Source: Pseudomonadota bacterium
GTDB taxonomy: Bacteria; Pseudomonadota; Alphaproteobacteria; Sphingomonadales; Sphingomonadaceae
Assembly (NCBI GenBank): GCA_020160755.1
Contig: JAIUPN010000001.1
Location: 744,001 to 808,000, forward strand
Reading direction: 5' to 3'
DNA length: 64,000 nucleotides
Shown here piece by piece: positions 16,554-25,602 of this stretch. Within the stretch, counting starts at the first letter, position 1. Every line of letters starts with the position of its first letter. The translations under genes and the position numbers were made by a program. The notes below the pieces were generated by a model, which was given only the letters and a program-made list of their open reading frames with translations, searched no databases and was not told the DNA's origin.

Positions 16554-17488
16554 GCGGCGTCTCCCCGGGTTTCATGCACCAGCCCGACGAAAATATCCTC
16601 GAGCGAGCTTTGTTTCGTGTGCAGATCCTTGAAGCCGACGCCGATATCGCTCATCCGCCGCAGCAGCGACGGCACGCCCGTCGCCTCGGCCTGGCTGTCG
16701 AATTCATAGACGAGTTCATGTCCGTCACCCGCGAGTTCGAGCTTCCAGTCGCCGAGCTCGGCGGGCACCGCCTGCAATGGCTCGGCGAGATTGAGCGTCA
16801 GCGTCTTGCGCCCCAGCTTCTTGATCAGCGCATGCTTTTCCTCGACGAGGATCAACTGCCCCTTGCTGATCACCCCGACGCGGTCGGCCATTTCCTCGGC
16901 CTCCTCGATATAATGGGTGGTCAGGATGATCGTCACCCCACGCTCGCGCAGCCCGTGCACCATCTGCCACATGTCGCGGCGCAGTTCGACGTCGACACCT
17001 GCGGTGGGCTCGTCGAGAAAGAGGATTTCGGGTTCGTGGCTGAGCGCCTTGGCGATCATCACGCGGCGTTTCATCCCGCCCGACAATTCCATGATCTTGG
17101 ATGTGCGCTTGTCCCACAGCGACAGGTCGCGCAGCAATTGCTCGATAAAGGCGGGGTTACGCGGCTTGCCGAACAACCCGCGCGAGAAGCTCACCGTCGC
17201 CAGCACCGTCTCGAACGCGTCGGTGTGCAGTTCCTGCGGCACCAGCCCGATCAGCGCGCGCGCCGCGCGATAATCGCGGGCATGGTCGTGTCCGGCGACG
17301 GTCACCGTCCCGACGCTCGACGTCACGATCCCGCAGACGATGCTGATGAGCGTCGTCTTTCCCGCACCGTTCGGCCCGAGCAGCGCGAAAATTTCGCCCT
17401 TGTTGATGATAAGGTCGACGTCGCTCAACGCCTTGTGACCGCTCTTGTAAGTTTTTCCGAGGCCGGAAATCTCGAGGACTGGAGTCAT
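16550..17488 (-). CDS. ABC transporter ATP-binding protein (exporter type)
   Basis: A 312-residue ATPase that powers the ABC-2 permease. Walker A is GPNGAGKTT (about 38-46), the signature is LSGGMKRR, Walker B is [10 protein letters not shown], and the switch is TTHY. After the nucleotide-binding domain (about 5-215) comes an extra domain of about 90 residues ending in [10 protein letters not shown], typical of DrrA/CcmA-like exporter ATPases. The ATG at 17488 starts the fold; the upstream in-frame region overlaps tRNA-Leu and is not coding. It lies divergent from tRNA-Leu. Confidence 0.93.
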   Translation of the reverse strand: MTPVLEISGLGKTYKSGHKALSDVDLIINKGEIFALLGPNGAGKTTLISIVCGIVTSSVGTVTVAGHDHARDYRAARALIGLVPQELHTDAFETVLATVSFSRGLFGKPRNPAFIEQLLRDLSLWDKRTSKIMELSGGMKRRVMIAKALSHEPEILFLDEPTAGVDVELRRDMWQMVHGLRERGVTIILTTHYIEEAEEMADRVGVISKGQLILVEEKHALIKKLGRKTLTLNLAEPLQAVPAELGDWKLELAGDGHELVYEFDSQAEATGVPSLLRRMSDIGVGFKDLHTKQSSLEDIFVGLVHETRGDAA

Positions 17489-17579
17489 GCCGCCGGGTCT
17501 AGCCGAGCCGCCCGACCGCGTGAAGCGGCAAACATCGCTTGACCTCCATCGGCCCATCGGCTTGACCGGCACCGCGCGT

Positions 17580-17665
17580 GCGGACGTGGCGAAATCGGTA
17601 GACGCAGCAGACTTAAAATCTGCCGGCCTAGTGTCATGCGGGTTCAAGTCCCGCCGTCCGCACCA
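17580..17665 (+). tRNA. tRNA-Leu (anticodon TAA)
   Basis: An 86-nt tRNA with a long variable arm and encoded CCA. Acceptor arms are GCGGACG and CGTCCGC. The anticodon stem CAGA/TCTG region encloses CTTAAAA, giving anticodon TAA. The T arm contains GGTTCAAGTCC. Confidence 0.95.
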
Positions 17666-17677
17666 GCAGCCGGTGCT

Positions 17678-18610
17678 TCAACGCCGGATGAGCGCTTTCA
17701 CCCCCGCCCGCAGGCCCATCCGGTCGAGTGCGACCTTCCCCCACGCCGCCAGCCCGTCCACCCCCCGCATCGCCGCCAGCGCAGCATGATTGCGCAAGGT
17801 TGGACGCAGCAGCAGGACGTCGGCACACGGCACCGAAGCGCGGCCGAATTGCGCCTTGTGCGCGCCATCGCCCTCGGTGAAATCGAACGCGCGAAAGCCG
17901 CCTTCGTCATAGAGCAAACGCATCGCCTCGACATGCAGCACGGTGCCCGGCGACAGATCGGCGAAATCGGGATCATAGCCGAGATGCGCGTAAACAAGCA
18001 CCCCGCGCTCGACCGGCAGGTAGAGATAGGCGATCGGCCGCCCGCCCGCGTACAGCAGGAAGGCACGAACCTCGTCCGCTGCCGCCGCCGCAACAGCCTC
18101 CGCCACATCGGCTGCACCGGTGGGCAACCCCGCCTGCATCAGCCGCGCCTGATAGGTACGCCCGGACAGCGCACCGGCGACCGCCATGAACCCGGCCACC
18201 TCGTCGGCGGTTCGATAGGACCGCACCGAAAAACCGCCTTCGAACTGGTCGGCCAGCCGCCGCGCCTTGCGCGACAGGGTCGAGCGCGTCTTCGACGAAA
18301 AGCCCTGCCACCAATCGTCGAAGCTCTTCCCTTCCATCGCGATATAGTGGCGCGGATAATCCTGCCGCACGGCGACCAGCCAGCCCGCCATCGACGCTGC
18401 AATCGCGGGGAGCCGCGCCCCGGGCAGCGAGCGAAGCAACCACCCGTCCTGTCCCGCGGGCGGCAGATCATCGGGCGAGCCGGTCAGCACGGCGTCGAGG
18501 CCGTGCGGCACGACGCGCAGCCGGCGGCGCACATGGCCGAGCGTCCGCCCCGCCACCTCGATGCGTAGCGCGACGCTTTCGTCCGCTTGTCCTTCCGCCC
18601 GATGCTGCAT
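17678..18610 (-). CDS. CelD/FemAB-like GNAT-fold acyltransferase
   Basis: A 310-residue protein of the acetyltransferase family often annotated as cellulose-biosynthesis CelD or FemAB-like. The core region shows FSSKTRSTLSRKARRL, then a GNAT-like strand (AFLLYAGGRPIAYLYL), then YDPDFADLSPGTVLHVEAM and FDFTEGDGAHKAQFG near the end, which is characteristic of this group. Such enzymes transfer acyl or aminoacyl groups in cell-envelope or exopolysaccharide modification. The precise substrate is unknown. It converges with tRNA-Leu, 12 bases away, and is divergent from the solute-binding protein gene. Confidence 0.8.
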   Translation of the reverse strand: MQHRAEGQADESVALRIEVAGRTLGHVRRRLRVVPHGLDAVLTGSPDDLPPAGQDGWLLRSLPGARLPAIAASMAGWLVAVRQDYPRHYIAMEGKSFDDWWQGFSSKTRSTLSRKARRLADQFEGGFSVRSYRTADEVAGFMAVAGALSGRTYQARLMQAGLPTGAADVAEAVAAAAADEVRAFLLYAGGRPIAYLYLPVERGVLVYAHLGYDPDFADLSPGTVLHVEAMRLLYDEGGFRAFDFTEGDGAHKAQFGRASVPCADVLLLRPTLRNHAALAAMRGVDGLAAWGKVALDRMGLRAGVKALIRR

Positions 18611-18696
18611 TCGCTCCCCTTTGTTGCGATAGCCCTATTCCGCTTTCGCAGCACATGGTTATGATTGGCTTATGGTATCTGGAGGCAAAGGGCATA

Positions 18697-20199
18697 ATGA
18701 CGGCACAAGGCAGACATGGACGCACCGCCGCGATCGCGGCGGCGGCGGGCCTTGCGCTCACCGTGTCGAGCTGCGGCCTGTTCGGCGAGCGCGGCCCGGT
18801 CCGGATTGCCGCAATGGGCTCGCTCAACCCCGCCTCGACGCCGGTCGACGGCGAATTGTCCGCCGCCAACGCCGCCTTGCTCGACGCCACCTCGCAAGGC
18901 CTCGTCAGCTATGACGGCGAGGGGCAGATCGACACCGGCCTCGCCGATCGCTGGACCGTGACCACCGACGGGCGCAGCTATATCTTCCGTCTGCGCGAGG
19001 CCAGATGGACGAACGGACGCAAGGTCGCCGCCGAAGATGTCGCCGCGATCCTGCGCTCCTATCTGGCGCCCGCCAGCCGCCATCTGCTGAAGGATGATTT
19101 TCCGGAGGTCGAGACGATCAAGGCGATGACCGACACCGTCATCGAGATCCGGCTCGCGGTGCCGCAACCCGCGCTCCTCGAACTGCTCGCGCAGCCGTCG
19201 ATGGCGATCGTCAACAAAGGCATGGGCTGGGGCCCGATGCGCGCGCGCCGGATCGGCCGCGCGGTGTTGCTCTCGCCCGCTCCCGATCCGCTTGCCGAAG
19301 ATCCGGAGGCAGCCGAAGCGGCGGCGAACGACCCGGCGTCCTCGATCGAACTCGTCGGCACGTCGCCCGCGGGCGCGCTCGCGCGCTTCAAGAACGGATA
19401 TGCCGACGGCGTCGTCGGCGGCCGCTTTTCCACCCTGCCCTATTTCGTCGCGTCGAACATCGGCCGTTCGCGGCTCGTCGTCGATCCCGTCCCCGGGCTG
19501 TTCGGCCTGTCCTTCGTCCGTGCCGAGGGTTTTCTCGCGACCGACACCAACCGCGACGCGCTCGTCCGCGCGATCCGGCGCGAGCGGCTGGTCGAAGCTT
19601 TCGGGCTCGCCGAATGGCAGCCGCAGGTGACGCTCCGCCCCGCGCTCTACGCCCGCGACGGCGGCCCCGCCCCGCTGGTCCCCGCATGGGCCGACTACGA
19701 CGAGGCGTCGCGGGTCGCGCAAGCGAAGCGCGCTGTCGATGCCTGGCGCGGCGCCGGGCGCATGATCGAGCCGCTGCGCATCGCCGTTCCCGACACGCCG
19801 GGCGGGCGCATCCTCTTCGCTTATGTTTCGGCCGACTTCGCGGCGATCGGCGTCCCCAGCCTCCGGGTCAAGATGGCCTCGGCCGCCGACCTCCGCCTGA
19901 TCGACGAGGTTGCGCCCAACGACGATGCCTTGTGGGCCCTTCGCCGCCTTTCGTGCCGCCGCGACACGCTGTGCAACCGCGATGCGCAGGACCTGATCGA
20001 CCTCGCGACGCGCAACATCGACCCCGGCCAGCGCGCACAGCAGGTCGGCGAGGCCGAAGCGGTGCTTGCCCGCTACGCCCCCTTCATCCCGCTCGCGACG
20101 CCGCTCCGCTGGTCGGTCGCGTCGCAGCGCCTGACCGGGCTGCGCGCGAACGGCCGCGCGCAGCACCCATTGAATCATTTGATTGCCATACCCAACTAA
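18697..20199 (+). CDS. Peptide-type ABC solute-binding lipoprotein (orphan)
   Basis: A 500-residue protein of the extracellular solute-binding family 5 (oligopeptide/nickel type). The signal peptide ends in a lipobox-like V-S-S-C, so Cys is probably lipidated. The typical early pattern is present: GLVSYDGEGQIDTGLADRW, then WTNGRKVAAEDVA, the substrate-binding fold's first lobe. The ATG at 18697 is chosen for a purine-rich ribosome site (GGAGGCAAAGGG) just upstream; an ATG at 18655 would place it inside the coding region. No permease or ATPase genes lie next to it, so it may serve a transporter elsewhere or have a sensing role. Confidence 0.82.
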   Translation: MTAQGRHGRTAAIAAAAGLALTVSSCGLFGERGPVRIAAMGSLNPASTPVDGELSAANAALLDATSQGLVSYDGEGQIDTGLADRWTVTTDGRSYIFRLREARWTNGRKVAAEDVAAILRSYLAPASRHLLKDDFPEVETIKAMTDTVIEIRLAVPQPALLELLAQPSMAIVNKGMGWGPMRARRIGRAVLLSPAPDPLAEDPEAAEAAANDPASSIELVGTSPAGALARFKNGYADGVVGGRFSTLPYFVASNIGRSRLVVDPVPGLFGLSFVRAEGFLATDTNRDALVRAIRRERLVEAFGLAEWQPQVTLRPALYARDGGPAPLVPAWADYDEASRVAQAKRAVDAWRGAGRMIEPLRIAVPDTPGGRILFAYVSADFAAIGVPSLRVKMASAADLRLIDEVAPNDDALWALRRLSCRRDTLCNRDAQDLIDLATRNIDPGQRAQQVGEAEAVLARYAPFIPLATPLRWSVASQRLTGLRANGRAQHPLNHLIAIPN

Positions 20200-20241
20200 T
20201 ACAGCGGCGCTGCAACTTCGAGCGCTTTTGAAAGGACCCCG

Positions 20242-20664
20242 ATGGCCCCTTCGACGCCGAATCCCGACGCGATCTTCGACGCGCTGATCTCGAACCGCAG
20301 CGACCCCGCGGCGCTGCGCAAACGCGTCGAGACGCTCGAAATCCTGCTCGAACGCAGCTTTGTCATCCCCGGCATCAACCGCCCGGTGGGCCTCGACGCG
20401 ATCGTCGGCCTCGTTCCCGTGGTCGGCGACGTCATCGCCGCGACGATGGGCGCCTATCTGATCTGGGAAGCGCGCAACCTCGGCATGCCGAAATGGAAGA
20501 TCTGGCGCATGGTCGGCAACCTCGGCGTCGATACCGCGCTCGGCGCGGTTCCGCTCGTCGGCGACGCGTTCGACTTTTTCTTCCGCTCGAACACGCGCAA
20601 TCTCAAGATCATCAAGAAACATCTCGACAAGCACCACCCCGGCACGATCATCATCGACCAATAG
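20242..20664 (+). CDS. DUF4112 membrane-associated protein
   Basis: A 140-residue protein of the DUF4112 family. The pattern LLERSFVIPGINRPVGLDAI, then VGLVPVVGDVIAA, then the second AVPLVGDAFDFFF repeat is diagnostic: two G-[LA]-V-P-[LV]-V-G-D hairpins that probably enter the membrane. The C terminus is basic. Its function is unknown. It lies between two unrelated genes on the same strand. Confidence 0.85.
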   Translation: MAPSTPNPDAIFDALISNRSDPAALRKRVETLEILLERSFVIPGINRPVGLDAIVGLVPVVGDVIAATMGAYLIWEARNLGMPKWKIWRMVGNLGVDTALGAVPLVGDAFDFFFRSNTRNLKIIKKHLDKHHPGTIIIDQ

Positions 20665-20739
20665 GCGTTTCGTCTTCTTCCCCTGAGGTGTGCAATGCTG
20701 CTAACACGGCAGCGCCACACCCCAGGGGAGATTTTCCGA

Positions 20740-22857
20740 ATGATCCGCGCCAGCCTTGCCGCGCTTGCCCTCAGCTGTTCGATCGCCGCCGTGACGGCGG
20801 CCGCGCAGGACGCAAAAGATCCTTACCTCTGGCTCGAGGATATCGAGGGCGCAAAGGCGCTCGACTGGGTCAAAAAGGAAAATGCCGCGACCGACCGGCT
20901 GATCACCGGCCGCCCCGGGTTCGAGGCCGACCGCAAGCGTGCGCGCGAAATTCTCGACGACGACCGCCAGATCGCCGAGCCCGGCGAGGTCATGGGCGAC
21001 ACGATCACCAATTTCTGGCGCGACGCGGCCAACCCGCGCGGGCTGTGGCGGCAGAGCCCGCTCGACGCGTATCTCGCGGGCAAGCCCGTATGGACGACGC
21101 TGATCGACGTCGACGCGCTCGGCAAGGCGGAGGAGCAGAGCTGGGTCTGGCACGGCGCCGACTGCCTCGCCCCCGACTATAAACGCTGCCTCGTTTCGCT
21201 GAGCCCCGGCGGCACCGACGCCGACGTCGTGCGCGAATGGGATCGCACGACCAAAAGCTTCGTCGACGGCGGTTTCGTGCTGCCGCAGGCGAAGAGCAGC
21301 GTGACGTGGGAGGACGCCGACGCCCTGCTCGTCGCGACCGACTATGGCGCAGGCAGCATGACCGCGTCGGGCTATCCGCGTATCGTCAAGCGCTGGAAAC
21401 GCGGCACGCCGCTGGCGTCAGCCGTGACGGTGGCCGAGGGCGCGCATGAGGATGTCGGCATGAATGCCTTCGCGCTCGTCGACGGTGACAAGCGCTGGCC
21501 GATGATCAGCCGCGGCAAGACCTTCTACACCACCGACTATCTGATCCGCGTCGCCGGCGGCGAGACCTATCATCCGACGATCATTCCCGACACCGCGAGC
21601 CTCCGCGACGTGCTGGACGGCCAGGCGATCGTCTTCCTCAACAAGGAACTGGGCGAGGGTTTCCCTGCGGGCTCGCTGATCTCGTTGTCGCTCGAGGATA
21701 TGGCGGCCGACCGGCAGGTGGCGGTCACTCCGGTGATGGCGCCGACGAAAGCGCAGGCGGTCGAGGATGTCTCGGCAACCGACAATATCCTCTGGGTGAA
21801 GGCGCTCGACGATGTCGAGGGCAAGCTGTTCGCGCTGCGCCGCGATCCCGCGACCGGCCGCTGGAGCCAGAAGGAGGTGCCGCTCGCCGCCAACGCCACC
21901 GTCACCCTCGCGGGGACGATCGGCGCGCGCGATATCGTCCTGGCGACCGCCGAAACGATGCTGATGCCGCCGACGCTCTATGCCGTCGGCGAGACCGGCG
22001 CGCCGCAAGCGGTGCAGAGCCTGCCCGCAACCTTCGACGCGAAGAACATGCTCGTCGAAAAGCGCTTCGCGACCTCGAAGGACGGCACCAGAATACCTTA
22101 CTTCCTCGTCCGAAAGAAATCGGACAGCGAAGCGCCGGTTCCCGCGCTGATCCACGCCTATGGCGGTTTCCGCGCCGCGCAGACGCCGGGCTATCTCACC
22201 GGCCAGCCGTACCGCGCCGGCCCGCTTGGCCTGTTCTGGGTCGAGGACGGCAATGCCTATGTCCTCGCCAATATCCGCGGCGGCGGCGAATATGGTCCGG
22301 CCTGGCATCAGGCCGCGCTCCGCGAAAAGCGCCAGAACAGCTTCGACGATCTCCATGCCGTGGCCGAGGACCTTGTGAAGACCGGCGTCAGCGCGAAGGG
22401 CAGGATCGCGATCTCGGGCCGCTCGAACGGCGGCGTGCTCGTCGGTGCGGCGATGACGCAGCGCCCCGACCTCTATGGCGCAGTGATCTCGGGCTCGCCG
22501 ATCAAGGATATGTGGCGCTACGACAAGATGCTCGCCGGCGCCTCGTGGGTTGCCGAATATGGCGATCCCGACGTGCCCGGCGACTGGGCCTTCCTGTCGA
22601 AATATTCGCCCTATCACAACATCCGCAAGGGCGTGAAATACCCGCCAATCTTCCTCTATCTTTCGACCAAGGACGACCGCGTCCACCCCGGCCATGCGCG
22701 CAAATTCGCCGCGCGGCTGATGGAGAATGGCAACCGCGTCTATTATCACGAATATCTGGAAGGCGGCCATTCGGTCGGCGCCGATCATGCCGAGGATGCG
22801 GTGCGCGCGGCGATGCTCCACGCCTTCCTGACACGCGAACTCGTCGAGAAGAAATAG
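20740..22857 (+). CDS. Prolyl oligopeptidase family serine peptidase (S9A), exported
   Basis: A 705-residue peptidase with a signal peptide (cleavage near A-A-A-Q), so a periplasmic enzyme that cuts after Pro or a related residue in short peptides. The N-terminal beta-propeller starts with DPYLWLEDIEG. The catalytic alpha/beta-hydrolase domain is C-terminal: Ser562 in GRSNGG, Asp646 in KDDRVHPGH and His677 in EGGHSVG. The ANIRGGGEYGPAWH segment is also typical. The ATG at 20740 follows AGGGGAG. The 705-residue length matches exported members of the family. Only a few bases separate it from the ROK kinase gene. Confidence 0.92.
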   Translation: MIRASLAALALSCSIAAVTAAAQDAKDPYLWLEDIEGAKALDWVKKENAATDRLITGRPGFEADRKRAREILDDDRQIAEPGEVMGDTITNFWRDAANPRGLWRQSPLDAYLAGKPVWTTLIDVDALGKAEEQSWVWHGADCLAPDYKRCLVSLSPGGTDADVVREWDRTTKSFVDGGFVLPQAKSSVTWEDADALLVATDYGAGSMTASGYPRIVKRWKRGTPLASAVTVAEGAHEDVGMNAFALVDGDKRWPMISRGKTFYTTDYLIRVAGGETYHPTIIPDTASLRDVLDGQAIVFLNKELGEGFPAGSLISLSLEDMAADRQVAVTPVMAPTKAQAVEDVSATDNILWVKALDDVEGKLFALRRDPATGRWSQKEVPLAANATVTLAGTIGARDIVLATAETMLMPPTLYAVGETGAPQAVQSLPATFDAKNMLVEKRFATSKDGTRIPYFLVRKKSDSEAPVPALIHAYGGFRAAQTPGYLTGQPYRAGPLGLFWVEDGNAYVLANIRGGGEYGPAWHQAALREKRQNSFDDLHAVAEDLVKTGVSAKGRIAISGRSNGGVLVGAAMTQRPDLYGAVISGSPIKDMWRYDKMLAGASWVAEYGDPDVPGDWAFLSKYSPYHNIRKGVKYPPIFLYLSTKDDRVHPGHARKFAARLMENGNRVYYHEYLEGGHSVGADHAEDAVRAAMLHAFLTRELVEKK

Positions 22858-22862
22858 CGGGC

Positions 22863-23756
22863 ATGGCGGGCAGGATCGCGCTGATCGAGGCGGGCGGCAC
22901 AAAGTTCGTCGTCGGGGTCGGCGACGCGTCGCGCCAGATCCTCGCGCGGACGCGGATCGACACGACGCGCCCCGGCGAAACCATCGCCGCGACGATCGAC
23001 TGGCTGGGCGCGCAGGGCGACGATTATTCGGCGGTGGGCATCGCCAGCTTCGGCCCGCTCGACCTCGATCCGGCGTCGCCGTCATGGGGACACATCCGGC
23101 GGACGGTCAAACCGCACTGGAGCGGCGCGGACATCGCAGGCCCCCTCGGGCGCGCCCTTGGCTGCCCGGTCGCGATCAATACCGACGTCAACGGCGCGGC
23201 GCTTGCCGAATCGATGTGGGGCGCCGGCGCGGGAATGGAATCGGTACTTTACCTGACGGTGGGTACCGGAATCGGCGGCGGCGCGGTCGTTGATGGACGG
23301 CTGATCCACGGCGTGAGCCACCCCGAGATGGGGCACATACGTATGCCGCGCCACCCCGGCGATCCGGGCTTCGCCGGCAATTGCCCCTTCCACGGCGATT
23401 GCCTCGAAGGTCTCGCGGCGGGGCCGTCGATCAAGGCTCGGTGGGGCGCGTCGCTATCCGAACTCCCGGCCGACCATGCCGGGCATGGGATCATCGCCTG
23501 GTATCTCGCGCAGGCCGCCGCCACCTTTCAGGCAATCTTCGAGCCCGCGCGCATCATCCTCGGCGGCGGGGTCATGGCCACGCCCGGGCTGATCGAACGC
23601 GTCCGCGCCGAAGCGAGGACCGCGTCGAACGGCTATTTCAGCGGCGATCCCGAAATGGTCATCGTGCCCCCCGGTCTCGGCGATGACACCGGCCTGCTCG
23701 GCGCGCTTGCGCTGACCCTCGTCGACGGCCATCTCCGCCGCGTCGCGAGCGGCTGA
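22863..23756 (+). CDS. ROK-family fructokinase
   Basis: A 297-residue sugar kinase of the ROK family. The ATP site is IEAGGTKFVVGVG (about 8-20). The sugar/catalytic region is INTDVNGAALAE with Asp108 as likely catalytic base, followed by TVGTGIGGG. The zinc-binding segment GHIRMPRHPGDPGF.GNCPFHGDCLEG is of the fructokinase type (ScrK/GmuE-like), which favours fructose over glucose. It starts six bases after the peptidase stop and is probably co-transcribed with it. No sugar transporter is nearby. It converges with regA, eight bases away. Confidence 0.88.
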   Translation: MAGRIALIEAGGTKFVVGVGDASRQILARTRIDTTRPGETIAATIDWLGAQGDDYSAVGIASFGPLDLDPASPSWGHIRRTVKPHWSGADIAGPLGRALGCPVAINTDVNGAALAESMWGAGAGMESVLYLTVGTGIGGGAVVDGRLIHGVSHPEMGHIRMPRHPGDPGFAGNCPFHGDCLEGLAAGPSIKARWGASLSELPADHAGHGIIAWYLAQAAATFQAIFEPARIILGGGVMATPGLIERVRAEARTASNGYFSGDPEMVIVPPGLGDDTGLLGALALTLVDGHLRRVASG

Positions 23757-23764
23757 GGCGACGC

Positions 23765-24298
23765 TCAGCGTATCTGCCGCTTCTCCAGCTTGCGCGCCAA
23801 TGTGCGGCGGTGCATCCCCAGCCGGCGTGCGGTCTCCGATATGTTGAAATCGGTCTCGACCAGGGTCTGGTGGATATGTTCCCACTCGACGGTCTTGATC
23901 GACGTCGGGCGCGCATCGAGCGGGGCATCGGCATTGCCCTCGGACCGTTCGAACGCCGCCTCGATATCGTCGGTGTTCGACGGCTTGGCTAGATAATAGG
24001 AGGCGCCGAGCTTGATCGCCTCGACCGCGGTCGCGATGCTCGCAAAGCCGGTCAGCACGACGATCCGCATCGCCGGGTCGAGCGCGCGCAACGTCTGCAC
24101 GCACACAAGCCCCGACGCGCTGCCAAGCTTGAGGTCGACGACCGCATAGCCGGGGCGCCAGCCGGTGAGCAGGCCGTCGAGCGCGTCGGGGCTGTGCGCG
24201 ACACGCACATCATAGCCGCGCCGCTCGAACGAACGCTTGAGCGTCCGCGCGAACGCCTCGTCATCCTCGACGATCAGCAATTGCCGCCGGTCGCTCAT
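23765..24298 (-). CDS. regA: Redox response regulator RegA (ActR/PrrA family)
   Basis: A 177-residue two-component regulator. The receiver domain has acidic residues EDDE at 11-14, phosphoacceptor Asp55 in VVDLKLG, the conserved Thr in LTG, and Lys in AKPSN. A short linker leads to a Fis-type helix-turn-helix whose end, GMHRRTLARKLEKR, matches the RegA/ActR/PrrA family. These proteins control respiration, photosynthesis and carbon or nitrogen metabolism in response to redox state. It is the last gene of the cyo-surf1-regB-regA unit and overlaps regB by four bases (ATGA). Confidence 0.92.
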   Translation of the reverse strand: MSDRRQLLIVEDDEAFARTLKRSFERRGYDVRVAHSPDALDGLLTGWRPGYAVVDLKLGSASGLVCVQTLRALDPAMRIVVLTGFASIATAVEAIKLGASYYLAKPSNTDDIEAAFERSEGNADAPLDARPTSIKTVEWEHIHQTLVETDFNISETARRLGMHRRTLARKLEKRQIR

Positions 24299-25602
24299 GC
24301 GGTTTCTCCGTCGCCGCGCGCGAGCGCCGAAATGGGCAGGAATATCCGCACCAGCGCGCCGCCCGCATCGCGATTCGACACGCTGGCGCCGCCCCCGAGC
24401 TTGCGCAACACGTTGACGAGCAGGAACAGCCCCAGCCCGCCGCCGGGGCGCCCCTTGGTCGAACGATAGGGCTGTCCGAAATTCTCCAGCATCTCTGCGC
24501 TGAAACCCGGCCCGCGATCGGCGATCTCCATCACCAGCATGTCGCCGTCGCGCGATGTCGTGATACTCGTCCAGTCGGGCGACACCTCGGCCGCATTGTC
24601 GAGGATGTTGCCGATCACCTGCCGCAGCGCGGGGTCCGAGACGATCGCGACGTCGGCACCGAAGCGGTCGTTGAATTCGACCGTGCCGGGGCGGCGCACC
24701 GCGCGCGTATGCTCGACAATCTCGTTGAACGAGGCACGCATCGTCGTGAGCTGCGGCCCTTCGCCGCGCGCCTCGCCCGCCGACATCAGGATACCGCTGA
24801 CGATCGCCTTGCAGCGCTGCACCGCCACATCCATGTCACCCAGATCCTCCTGCAACTCGCGGTCGTCCTTCAGCCGCGGCGCGGCCTTCCAGTCGCCGAT
24901 CAGCACCGACAGCGTCGACAGCGGCGTCCCCAGCTCGTGCGCCGCGCCCGATGCGAGCAGCCCCATGCGGACGATATGGTCCTCCTCCGCCGCGCGCTGA
25001 CGGCTCGTCGCGAGCGCGGCGTCGCTGTCACGCAAATTGCGACTGATGCGTGTGACGAAGGCGACGAGCAACACTGCGATCAGCAGGAAACAGACGAAAC
25101 TGCCCTGCAGATACAGCTCCATAGGGTCGGCGGCATAGCGCGGCGGCAGGACGAGCGGCGTCGGATCGACGCGCAGCGTGGCGAGCGCGGCGAGCGCCGC
25201 GACGACGATCGCCCACGACGATCGCGGGGTCAGCAGGATCGCGCCGATCACGACCTGGAGCAGGAATAGCGAGGCGAAGGGATTGGCGAGCCCGCCGCTA
25301 TGGTGGAGCTGCCACCCCAGCGCCGCAACGTCGAACAAGAGCGCCGCGGTCAGTTCGATATTGGTGACCGCGCGGCCGCGACGCAGCAAAGCGATACTCG
25401 CGAAGTTGATCGCGATCAGCACCATGATCGCGGCAAGCAACGGCGCGCGCGGCAGCACTATGCCCATCGGGCCGCTGGCGATCCCGATCGTCGCGAGCTG
25501 CCCCCCGACCGCGAGCCAGCGCAGCTGGATCAGCAGCGCCATATTGCGGCGGCCGGCGCTGGCGCCGGCGGGGCCTTCGGGCAGGATCGTCGGGCGGGTC
25601 AT
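24295..25602 (-). CDS. regB: Redox sensor histidine kinase RegB (ActS/PrrB family)
   Basis: A 435-residue membrane histidine kinase paired with RegA. About six hydrophobic segments occupy residues 25-190. Between them lies GGLANPF (103-109), the quinone-sensing GGxxNPF motif of RegB. The H-box is AAHELGTPLSTL with His222. Cys264 (VQRCKAI) is at the position of the redox-active cysteine of RegB. The ATPase domain ends with GGGLGLFL. The ATG at 25602 shares its A with the surf1 stop. The kinase therefore should report ubiquinone redox state, and it is encoded with a ubiquinol oxidase. Confidence 0.93.
   Translation of the reverse strand: MTRPTILPEGPAGASAGRRNMALLIQLRWLAVGGQLATIGIASGPMGIVLPRAPLLAAIMVLIAINFASIALLRRGRAVTNIELTAALLFDVAALGWQLHHSGGLANPFASLFLLQVVIGAILLTPRSSWAIVVAALAALATLRVDPTPLVLPPRYAADPMELYLQGSFVCFLLIAVLLVAFVTRISRNLRDSDAALATSRQRAAEEDHIVRMGLLASGAAHELGTPLSTLSVLIGDWKAAPRLKDDRELQEDLGDMDVAVQRCKAIVSGILMSAGEARGEGPQLTTMRASFNEIVEHTRAVRRPGTVEFNDRFGADVAIVSDPALRQVIGNILDNAAEVSPDWTSITTSRDGDMLVMEIADRGPGFSAEMLENFGQPYRSTKGRPGGGLGLFLLVNVLRKLGGGASVSNRDAGGALVRIFLPISALARGDGETA

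Noticed and set aside
18670..20661. A 663-codon minus-strand frame opposite the solute-binding protein gene
   Set aside because: It spans two well-supported plus-strand genes and reads as Arg/Asp/Gly-rich antisense sequence.
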